From: Natronohydrobacter sp. | GTDB taxonomy: Bacteria; Pseudomonadota; Alphaproteobacteria; Rhodobacterales; Rhodobacteraceae | Reading direction: 5' to 3' | DNA length: 38,583 nucleotides | Assembly (NCBI GenBank): GCA_030603695.1 | Contig: JAUVXF010000026.1 | Location: 1 to 38,583 of the forward strand | In this document: one piece after another, positions 32,286 through 38,583 of the stretch | Layout: every line of letters begins with the position of its first letter | How positions within the stretch are numbered: position 1 is the stretch's first letter | The notes under the pieces: generated by a model | What the model was told of the DNA's origin: nothing | Seen by the model: the letters and a program-made list of their open reading frames with translations, nothing else | Database searches by the model: none | Made by a program: the position numbers and the translations under genes

Positions 32286-33380
32286 ATGCAGGCGGATTAC
32301 GCAATCATCGGCGGCGGAGTGGTTGGCCTGTCTTTGGGCTGGGGGCTGATCCGGCGCGGCCACAAGGTGATCGTGATTGATGGTGATGATGGCAGTTTCC
32401 GCGCCAGCCGTGGGAATTTCGGTTTGGTCTGGGTGCAATCCAAAGGCATTGGCGCGCCGCATTATGCGCGCTGGTCGCAGCGCTCTGCCGGGTTATGGGC
32501 GGAATTTGCAGTAGAGCTGGGCGCAGGCAGCAACACGGATCTGCGGCTGGAACAACGTGGCGGGTATGATTTTCATCTGGATGAAGAGAGCCTGGCCGCC
32601 AAAGTTGCCCAATATGACGCGCTGCGCCATGAATTGGGCGGGGATTACCCGTTCGAGGTGTTGGGCAACAACGCCTTGCGCCGCGAGGAGCCGGAAGTTG
32701 GCCCAAAGGTGGCCGGGGCGATTTTGCACCATCAGGATGGGCATGTGAACCCGCTGAAACTGTTGCGCGCCCTTGCTGCGGATTTCGTGGGCCTTGGCGG
32801 ACAAATCCTGAGTGCCGAGCATGTCGAGGATGTGACAAAGCCAGATGGTTTTCGGCTTATCTGCCGCTCTGGTCATGTGGTGGAGGCGGGCAAGGTTGTG
32901 CTTTCTGCCGGGCTTGGGGCGATGGCGCTTGGCCCGAAGCTGGGCTTCAAGGCCCCTGTGCGCCCGCAGCGCGGGCAAGTGCTTATCACCGAAAAATTGC
33001 CAAAGATGATGAATCGGCCCTCTGGGATTATCCGTCAGGTGGATGAAGGCGGTATCCAGATTGGCGACAGCAAGGAAGAAGTGGGGCTGGATGACAGCAC
33101 CACCTTGCACACAACCGCGGCCATCGCCGCGCGTGCGGTGGCGGTTATGCCGGGGCTGGCGCAGGCGCAGCTTGTGCGCAGTTGGGGGGCGTTGCGCGTC
33201 ATGTCGCCCGATGGCCTGCCTATTTATCAGAAATCCACCACCATGCCCGGCGCGGCGCTTGTGACCTGCCATTCTGGTATCACGCTGGCCGCCGCACATG
33301 CGCGCCTTTTGCCTGCATGGCTGGAGGGCGCAGAAAACGCCCCTGATCTGGAGAAGTTTGGTGAACAGCGCTTTTCATAA
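32286..33380 (+). CDS. FAD-dependent oxidoreductase (DAO family), beta-type subunit of an amine or amino acid dehydrogenase
   Basis: This is a 364-residue flavoprotein. It opens with the FAD-binding fingerprint YAIIGGGVVGLSLGWGLIRRGHKVIVID and has the DAO-type pattern ASRGNFGLVWVQSKG shortly after; the C-terminal LVTCHSGITLAAAHARLLPAWL is the second conserved FAD contact. The mid-part HQDGHVNPLKLLRALAADF is seen in opine oxidase B and D-hydroxyproline dehydrogenase beta subunits. It works with the next two proteins as a three-part enzyme that oxidises a C-N bond and passes electrons to the respiratory chain. The substrate is not revealed. GGAG lies 11 nt before the ATG, and the end overlaps the small Fe-S gene by 20 nt. 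Confidence 0.88.
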   Translation: MQADYAIIGGGVVGLSLGWGLIRRGHKVIVIDGDDGSFRASRGNFGLVWVQSKGIGAPHYARWSQRSAGLWAEFAVELGAGSNTDLRLEQRGGYDFHLDEESLAAKVAQYDALRHELGGDYPFEVLGNNALRREEPEVGPKVAGAILHHQDGHVNPLKLLRALAADFVGLGGQILSAEHVEDVTKPDGFRLICRSGHVVEAGKVVLSAGLGAMALGPKLGFKAPVRPQRGQVLITEKLPKMMNRPSGIIRQVDEGGIQIGDSKEEVGLDDSTTLHTTAAIAARAVAVMPGLAQAQLVRSWGALRVMSPDGLPIYQKSTTMPGAALVTCHSGITLAAAHARLLPAWLEGAENAPDLEKFGEQRFS

Positions 33381-33660
33381 TCTAAGCCCGGCGGAAATGC
33401 TGGTTCCTGTCACTTTCGAGGGGGCCGAGATGATGTTGCCAGAGGGGGCAAATCTGGCAGCGGCCTTGCTGGCGGCAGGGGTGGGGGCGTTCCGCACCAC
33501 GCCTGTCAGTGGCGCTGCGCGGGGGCCTTATTGCATGATGGGCGCCTGTTTTGAGTGCTTGATAGAGATATCCGGCGCCACCCGCCAAGCCTGCATGATG
33601 CAAGTACAAGCCGGGCTTGTGATTGCCAAACCCAAAGGGCGGGCCAATGGAGCAGGTTGA
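33361..33660 (+). CDS. 2Fe-2S ferredoxin-like subunit (HcnA/D-hydroxyproline dehydrogenase gamma type)
   Basis: This is a 99-residue protein with the plant-type 2Fe-2S pattern C58-x4-C63-x2-C66-x11-C78 (YCMMGACFECLIE, then RQACMM). The short N-terminal beta sheet (VPVTFEGAEMMLPEGANLAAALLAAG) is the usual start of these subunits, here separate where HcnA-type proteins may be larger. The GTG at 33361 follows GGAG at a good distance and lies inside the end of the flavoprotein gene (20-nt overlap); its own end overlaps the HcnB-like gene by 14 nt. It would carry electrons between the two flavoproteins. Confidence 0.88.
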   Translation: MNSAFHNLSPAEMLVPVTFEGAEMMLPEGANLAAALLAAGVGAFRTTPVSGAARGPYCMMGACFECLIEISGATRQACMMQVQAGLVIAKPKGRANGAG

Positions 33661-35059
33661 TCTTGGTGTTATCGGGGCCGGGCCTGCGGGCATGGCGGCT
33701 GCCACTATTGCCGCCACGGCGGGCCTGTCTGTGGTCGTGCTGGATGAACAGCCCGCAATGGGCGGGCAGATTTACCGCGCCGTGGCCTCTGGTGGTGCGG
33801 CCCGCACCGATATTCTGGGCAAGGATTATCTGGAAGGTGCAGGCCTTGCGCAGGATTTGCAGGCCAGCACGGCCCGCCATCTGACCGAGGCCGTTGTCTG
33901 GGACATTGCCCCGCAAGAGGGTGGTGTCGCGATCACCTACAGCCACAAGGGCATTCCCGCGCGGATCGAGGCAAAGCGGCTGCTTTTAGCCACCGGCGCG
34001 CTGGAGCGCCCTGTTCCCCTGCCCGGATGGACATTGCCGGGCGTCATGACAGCCGGGGCAGGGCAGATCCTGCTCAAGGCGTCGGGCATGGTCGCGCCGC
34101 GTGCGGTTCTCGCAGGCAGCGGGCCGCTTCTTTATCTGCTTGCGGTGCAGATGGCCCGCGCAGGCAGCCCGCCCCTTGCCTTGATAGAGACACAGAGCTT
34201 GCGCGATCAGCTTGCCGCCGCGCCCCGGCTGGCAGGCGGGATTCGGGGCTGGCGCATTTTGATCAAGGGCTTGGGGCTGCTTGCAGAATTGCGCCGCCAC
34301 GGTATCCGGCGGATTACAGGCGCGCGTGATCTGGAAGTTATCGGGACAGGACGGGCCGAGGGGCTGCGCTTCAGCGCACAGGGACGCGCGCAGGAGATTG
34401 CCTGCGATACTGTGCTGTTGCATCAGGGGGTTGTGCCCAATACGCAGGCCAGCCGCGCGCTTGGGCTGGCGCATGACTGGCACGCGGGGCAGCGCGCTTT
34501 TGTGCCGCGCACGGATGGTTGGGGCGAATCCTCGCATCCCGGTATTTTCATTGCGGGTGATGGCGCTGGCATTGCCGGCGCGAAAGCGGCGGCTGTGGCT
34601 GGGCAACTGGCAGGGTTGCAGATTGCCTGTCAGCTTGGCGCGCTGGATCGGGCCGCGCGCGATGCAAAAGCACAGCCCGCGCGCAAGACGCTGGATGCAG
34701 AACGCAGCATCCGCCCCTTTCTGGAAGCGGCCTATCCCGTTGCAGCGCAAATCCTCTGCCCCGCCGACAAGACTCTGGTGTGCCGGTGTGAAGAAGTCAC
34801 GGCAGGGGATGTGCGCCACTGGGCCGGACTTGGGTGCAAAGGCCCAAATCAGACCAAGGCCTTTGGCCGGGTTGGCATGGGGCCTTGTCAGGGGCGGTAT
34901 TGTGGCCTGACCGTTACAGAAATCTTGTCCCATAGTCATAATCTGCCACACTCACAGATTGGGGCCTACCGTATTCGGATGCCACTCAAACCCGTAACCT
35001 TGGGCGAATTATCCACTGTCAATGCCCCAGAAGATGCAGAAGAAGGACATCCCAAATGA
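33647..35059 (+). CDS. NAD(P)/FAD-dependent oxidoreductase with BFD-type 2Fe-2S domain (HcnB/opine oxidase A-like)
   Basis: This is a 470-residue alpha-type subunit of the same enzyme. The N-terminal FAD fingerprint ([28 protein letters not shown]), the stretch [13 protein letters not shown], the second dinucleotide-binding motif ([16 protein letters not shown]) and the [13 protein letters not shown] segment are clear. The C-terminus carries a BFD-like iron-sulfur site with C379, C381, C414 and C419 (CRCEEV, then GPCQGRYC). Relatives include HcnB of hydrogen cyanide synthase, OoxA/NoxA of opine oxidases and the alpha subunit of D-hydroxyproline dehydrogenase. Position and length favour an opine- or amino-acid-oxidising enzyme; HCN synthase from glycine cannot be fully excluded. 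The stop overlaps the RidA gene by 4 nt. Confidence 0.88.
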   Translation: MEQVDLGVIGAGPAGMAAATIAATAGLSVVVLDEQPAMGGQIYRAVASGGAARTDILGKDYLEGAGLAQDLQASTARHLTEAVVWDIAPQEGGVAITYSHKGIPARIEAKRLLLATGALERPVPLPGWTLPGVMTAGAGQILLKASGMVAPRAVLAGSGPLLYLLAVQMARAGSPPLALIETQSLRDQLAAAPRLAGGIRGWRILIKGLGLLAELRRHGIRRITGARDLEVIGTGRAEGLRFSAQGRAQEIACDTVLLHQGVVPNTQASRALGLAHDWHAGQRAFVPRTDGWGESSHPGIFIAGDGAGIAGAKAAAVAGQLAGLQIACQLGALDRAARDAKAQPARKTLDAERSIRPFLEAAYPVAAQILCPADKTLVCRCEEVTAGDVRHWAGLGCKGPNQTKAFGRVGMGPCQGRYCGLTVTEILSHSHNLPHSQIGAYRIRMPLKPVTLGELSTVNAPEDAEEGHPK

Positions 35060-35400
35060 TAACCCGTATGGAAACCGCCACCCGGATGAGCAAGATCGTC
35101 ATCCACGGCCAGACTGTCTATCTGTGCGGCCAGGTTGGCGCAGGTGACAGCGTGGCCGATCAGACCCGCGATTGCCTGTCGCGCGTGGATGCGCTGCTGG
35201 AACAGGCGGGATCATCGCGCAACCATATCCTGCAAGCAATCATCTGGCTGGCCGATATGGCCGATTTCGCGGAAATGAACGCGGTCTGGGATGCTTGGGT
35301 TCCCGCAGGCCATGCCCCCGCGCGCGCCTGCGGCGAAGCAAAACTGGCCCGCGCAGAGTTGCGCGTAGAGATCATCATCACCGCCGCGCTGAAAGACTGA
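35056..35400 (+). CDS. RidA/YjgF family imine/enamine deaminase
   Basis: This is a 114-residue protein of the RidA superfamily. The end [22 protein letters not shown] matches the conserved C-terminal block, and R90 aligns with the catalytic arginine (R105) of E. coli RidA. The central [11 protein letters not shown] and the [15 protein letters not shown] segments are also typical. RidA proteins hydrolyse reactive imines to keto acids and ammonia. As the last, 4-nt-overlapping gene after an imine-forming flavin dehydrogenase, it fits as the second step of the pathway. It belongs to one of the YjgF subfamilies rather than the archetypal RidA, judging from its N-terminus. Confidence 0.9.
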   Translation: MITRMETATRMSKIVIHGQTVYLCGQVGAGDSVADQTRDCLSRVDALLEQAGSSRNHILQAIIWLADMADFAEMNAVWDAWVPAGHAPARACGEAKLARAELRVEIIITAALKD

Positions 35401-35670
35401 AGCCGGGCTGCCCCTCTCTGCCGCGCCGTGGCAAGGGGGGCGGCTGGCCATCCAAGGGCAATCTCCATGCTGGCGCGTTCTGGTCAAGGGCGCGGCGCAT
35501 TTTGATGCGGATGCACCTGCCAGATTTGGTGTCGGTCTTAGCCGATTGGGCGGCACAAGACCGGCCCGCCTACAGCGTTTGCAATCGGGGCAAATGCTGG
35601 CCATTCGGGGGCGGTTCACCTTCCCGTAGTGCAGATTGCAGTAGGGTGCTAAGGCGCGCCGAAAGCAAAA
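35401..35670. other. Gene-free stretch after the RidA gene
   Basis: No convincing gene is present; open frames on both strands here lack ribosome sites and family features. Just after the RidA stop an imperfect hairpin can form (AGCCG 35401-35405 with CGGCT 35441-35445, plus CCCCT with AGGGG inside), which might end the upstream operon. No tRNA, insertion sequence end or repeat was recognised. Confidence 0.5.
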
Positions 35671-35698
35671 GCCCGCCCCTGTGAGAACAGGGGCGGGC
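35671..35698 (-). terminator. Rho-independent terminator of the autotransporter gene
   Basis: A perfect 12-bp stem GCCCGCCCCTGT / ACAGGGGCGGGC with a GAGA loop is followed on the minus strand by TTTTGCTTT. It lies 23 nt past the autotransporter stop. Confidence 0.9.
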
Positions 35699-36681
35699 CA
35701 AGCGCTTCATGAGTGGCAGCCTCAGAAGCGGATACCGTATTGAACCCCCAATATCACTTGTGGTTCCGTGCCAAATGCCGCCTGCCCAACGCGAACAGAT
35801 GCGGATAACGTGCGATTGCCATCAAATTCATGGGTATAGCCCAGATTCAGGAAACCACGCGTGCGCCGACGCTCCAGCGTGCTTGCAACAGCAAAGGTTT
35901 GCAGGCCGGGTATGCCAGAGGTTCCTGTCATCACAACGCGATCTGCGCTGATATCATGTTCCACGCCAAGGCCCAGTGAAAGCACAGCCTGCTCAGAAAC
36001 GCGCCGCTCTGCCAAGACTTCCAGAATGGCGGTTGTGCGGTTTACCGCGAGGTTATCATTGGTTGCGTTGAAATCCGAACCTGTCTCTGTATAGGCGCTG
36101 CGGCTGGTGCGGAAATGCGCCAATGTCGCACTTGGTGTAATCAGCCAATCTGCGGCTTCGAAGCCATAGCCGATTGTGGCGCGGGCCGCGACAGTCTGAA
36201 GGGCCGCATCGCCAGTGGCAACCATGACATTGCTGAAGCCCTGACCCCGGACAATCGTGGCGCTTTCGCGGCCCCAACCAAGGGCCGCTCCGGCTTGCAG
36301 GCCGGTGCGGGCCAGACCGCCTTCGCTATATTCGCCCCACAAGCTAACCCCAACGCCAGTGCCCACGGAGAAAACATTGGCATTCAGAGTGCTGTGCGAG
36401 ATGCTGACAGTGCCGCCCAATGTGAACTGGCCGTCAAGACCGCGCCCATATGTCAGCGTTGCAATGCCGCTGCGGCGGCTGCCGATATTTTGCGCTTCTG
36501 TGGCGCGGGTGTTTGCCAGCCATCCGCCAACGCGCAAACATGCCTGACCTGCTCCGGCAAGACAGGTTTCTGTCAAAACCTGCCCGACAACAGCCTGTTG
36601 CTGCGCCATCGCAATTTCCGCGTCATTGGCCAGAATTGGGAAAGACGCGTTCAGGTTTGCGAAATCCTGAATCTGGGTGCG

Positions 36682-37332
36682 CCAGATAAAGGCGCGGCGT
36701 GGGCCGAAATCTGAATCTGCATATCCAACAACGGTTTTCCCGTCCGCACTAACACCATAGGCCAAAGAGTTTCCGGTCTGATCGGCGCGCAATGTGCCAA
36801 GGTCTTGCATCTGCGGATTGCCAGTTGCGCCGCCTGTCCGATCCAAGACCCATTGAAAAGCACGCGCTTCGCCGGAATCGGTTATCGCCTGCCCTACAAC
36901 CACAGTTCCATCGGCGTTAACACCATAGGCGAAAGACGCGCCCGTCTGGTCGCTGCGCAGCGTGCCGAGGTCTTGCATTTCAGGATTGGCGGCTACGCCA
37001 GCAGTGCCATTTTCAAGCCAGCGGAACGCGCGGGTTTGGCCTGAATCACCATCGGCCCCTCCGACAACCGTTTGTCCGTCTGCATTGACAGCATAGGCAC
37101 GCGATGTCCCTGTCTGGTCGCTGCGCAGCGTGCCGAGGTCTTGCATCTCGGGGTTGGCGGTTACGCCGGCAGTGCCATTCTCAACCCACCGAAACGCGCG
37201 CCGTTCGCCATTGTCATTTTCGGCATCACCGACAACGATATTGCCTTCAGCATTCACACCAAATGCGAAGGATTGCCCCAGTTGATTGGTGCGCAGTGTT
37301 CCAAGATCCTGCATTTGCGGATTAACGCTGAC
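36682..37332 (-). repeat. Four 168-bp tandem repeats in the autotransporter passenger
   Basis: Each unit encodes 56 residues. The motif MQDLGTLR recurs at residues 95, 151, 207 and 263 of the downstream frame, an exact spacing of 56. The two central units are the most alike at DNA level (both hold CTGCGCAGCGTGCCGAGGTC at matching places). The units are in-frame multiples, so recombination could change passenger length without breaking the gene. Confidence 0.93.
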
Positions 37333-37564
37333 ACCATTGGTGGCACCTTCTTTCCAGCGGAACGCCCGCTGATTTGTTACGCCTCTAGACCAGCCCACCA
37401 CTACCGAACCATCGGCATTTACGCCAAACGCATTTCCTTGGCGGGAAACAGGAGTTGTTTCAAAGCCAAGCAAAGTCCCCAAATCTTCGAGTGTGCCATT
37501 CACCCATCTTACAGGCCGCGCCCGATTGCTATCATTGCGCGCATTGCCCACAATGACCGTGCCA

Positions 37565-37993
37565 TCAAAATTTACGGCGCGCGCGCCAGAGAACATCAGT
37601 AGCTACCGTGCTTAAAGGGGGAAGTTCGATCATTCCTCCGTCTGATGTCCATGCAAAGGCAGATATCCGCGCTGTGGCCGACTCCTCCACAAAACCAACC
37701 ACCACACGGCCATCGCCGCTGATGCCAAAAGCTTCGCTGCTGCTTGCATTTGTGCCAAGCGTGCCAAGATTGCACATTCCACCGTCATAGGGCGCAGCAT
37801 CGCCGAAAACTGGCCCTGTAGAATTCATGAGGCATTCGTCAGGGACGGCTTGTGCCATGGCGGAAGGCGCGATCAGCAGTGCTGCGCTGACAGCGGCCGC
37901 AAAACGGGTGATGCCAAAAGCAGAATCAAACATCTGCAATTCGCGTGTTTTATATCTTTTGATGGTTATTGTCGGTAGTTTTCTGGTACGCAT
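37565..37993 (-). pseudogene. HAF-repeat autotransporter, signal peptide and N-terminal part
   Basis: This frame encodes about 142 residues from the ATG at 37993 (AGGA lies ~12 nt upstream). The start MRTRKLPTITIKRYKTRELQ is a basic extension, followed by MFDSAFGITRFAAAVSAALLIAPSAMAQA, a signal peptide with A-x-A cleavage. Extended signal peptides of this kind are known in autotransporters. The mature part has the first HAF-like unit (AFGISGDGRVVVGFVEE, then AFAWTSDGG) and then runs out of frame: after STVATDV it reads LWRARRKF and stops. A start at the inner ATG (MFDSAF) is possible. The frame meets the downstream one at the (GC)5 tract. Confidence 0.8.
37577..37586. repeat. (GC)5 dinucleotide tract at the autotransporter frameshift
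   Basis: Five GC units lie in the zone where the two autotransporter frames overlap. Adding one GC unit to the tract joins the upstream signal-peptide frame to the passenger frame, continuing as ...DVLWRARAVNFDG. Deleting a single base just upstream would do so too. The tract is short for strand slippage. Confidence 0.7.
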
Positions 37994-38583
37994 ACTTGTT
38001 TCATCCTGTTGAGTGACCAACGCATGCCCGCTAAATCAATTTCGACCTCAGCTTGCGTGCATTTGATGGTCTGATACGTCAACAGCTTGAAACACTCAGC
38101 TATATCTGTAGAATTTATTTATTATTCATATAATTTAAAATTTCCCGTGTCTTGTGCGCCACAGGAATTTTGCGCATTATATCTTAAGATTAACTATGGC
38201 ACATGATGTATGATTTATATAAATAAAAATATCTTTGGTGTTAAAATAACAACCTATGTTGGGGGCAGCTTTTGGACGTGTTGGATATTGTGCCGTATTC
38301 CCATCGGGCGCGATTCCGGCTTGGGCAAGATGTGCCGTTCATGACAGCCCTCACCGATAACATCCGGCATTGCGGGCCTATTGGTGAAATTATCCTGCCC
38401 ATGCGCCGCAGCCCGCCTTGTATCGGGGCTTGCATGGGCTGGCGCGCGCGGATATTTTGGGAACGGCGGTGCAAAATTAGGCCACGGTAGCGGCGGGATC
38501 GTCTCGCTGCGGGCGGAGTAAAATTCTGCCACTTTTCCCTTCTTGCAGCAGCAGGGAGGGTGGGGAGATCTATACCGTGGAAC
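37994..38583. other. AT-rich upstream region of the autotransporter and unassigned window end
   Basis: From about 38090 to 38255 the sequence is strongly AT-rich (for example TTTATTTATTATTCATATAA), unlike the rest of the window; it presumably holds the autotransporter promoter and may mark horizontally acquired DNA. From 38255 to the window end GC content returns to normal. Short open frames there on both strands show no family features or ribosome sites, so I assign no gene. Confidence 0.5.

Larger units (their letters stand above)
35722..37596 (-). pseudogene. HAF-repeat autotransporter, passenger and beta-barrel part (out of frame with its signal peptide)
   Basis: This open frame encodes about 624 residues. 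Residues 1-90 continue the HAF-type repeats (AFGVNADGSVVVGWS). Residues 89-305 contain four near-identical 56-residue units built on MQDLGTLRSDQTG, AYGVNADG and AFRW. From about residue 345 an autotransporter beta-domain follows (GGWLANTRATEAQNIGSRRSG, LTYGRGLDGQFTLGGTVSIS, SLWGEYSEGGLARTGLQAG), ending in VILGVQYGIRF with the C-terminal Phe of the outer-membrane targeting signal. It has no signal peptide of its own. The upstream frame (37565-37993) supplies one, and the two overlap in different frames at a (GC)5 tract. So the gene is either frameshifted, phase-variable or affected by a sequencing error. The passenger resembles secreted HAF proteins of unknown function. Confidence 0.85.

Noticed and set aside
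33361-35059. Hydrogen cyanide synthase (HcnABC) as the call for the three oxidoreductase genes
   Set aside because: The gene order here is DAO, Fe-S, HcnB-like (that is C-A-B) with a TRAP importer and RidA, which fits an amino acid or opine catabolic enzyme better than HcnABC.
35212-35619. Minus-strand open frame with a CPDCKRC stretch, considered as a small zinc protein
   Set aside because: No ribosome site, half of it antisense to the RidA gene, and no wider similarity to a zinc-finger family.
38254-38532. Minus-strand open frame of 92 codons at the window end
   Set aside because: Proline-rich translation without recognisable domain or ribosome site; could be part of a feature cut by the window edge, but not supportable.

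Overview
The window looks like chromosome from a GC-rich alphaproteobacterium of the Rhodobacterales (Rhodobacter/Paracoccus/Roseinatronobacter-like). This is inferred from gene content and order: a NarR-NarK1-NarK2-NarG nitrate respiration locus, a smoEFGK-smoS-mtlK polyol operon of the Rhodobacter type, dense ATGA/TGATG overlapping operons and a TRAP-transporter catabolic cluster. The multi-subunit Mrp-type antiporter operon would suit a salt- or alkali-exposed lifestyle, but that is inference. Nearly all of the window is coding; no rRNA, tRNA, CRISPR array or intact mobile element was seen.

Region 1 (1-5843), nitrate respiration. On the minus strand run a universal stress protein gene, two separate nitrate/nitrite transporters (NarK1 type with a C-terminal extension, then NarK2 type) and the start of narG, which is cut by the window edge. 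Divergent to them is a Crp/Fnr regulator without an Fe-S cysteine cluster, best called NarR. A perfect FNR-type palindrome (TTGATCCAGATCAA, 4935-4948) lies between the two units and should drive the operon.

Region 2 (5960-15585), sorbitol/mannitol/arabitol use. On the minus strand lie a LacI-type regulator, then a periplasmic binding protein, two permeases, an ATPase, an SDR sorbitol dehydrogenase, a mannitol 2-dehydrogenase, a xylulokinase and a P-loop sugar kinase (FrcK-like). The sugar alcohols would be imported, oxidised to fructose or xylulose, and phosphorylated.

Region 3 (15699-25164), an Mrp-type cation/proton antiporter operon in the order E-F-G-(DUF4040/MnhB fusion)-C-D-D-D, ending in a large OLD/RecF-like ATPase with a degenerate TOPRIM-like C-terminus. 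The third D-type subunit lacks the glutamate conserved in TM5 of the other two.

Region 4 (25165-28412): a small DUF1127-like protein, a DUF2333 membrane protein, and an ECF sigma factor with its translationally coupled, cysteine-free anti-sigma factor.

Region 5 (28413-35400): a LysR regulator divergent from a TRAP transporter (small permease, large permease, binding protein) followed by a three-part flavin/Fe-S dehydrogenase (DAO subunit, 2Fe-2S subunit, HcnB-like subunit) and a RidA imine deaminase. This looks like a pathway that imports and oxidises an amino-acid-like or opine-like compound; the substrate is not evident.

Region 6 (35401-38583): a minus-strand autotransporter with four 168-bp HAF-type repeats and a C-terminal beta-barrel. 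It is split near its N-terminus by a frameshift at a (GC)5 tract, so that the signal peptide and the passenger/barrel are in different frames. An AT-rich upstream region and unassigned sequence follow.
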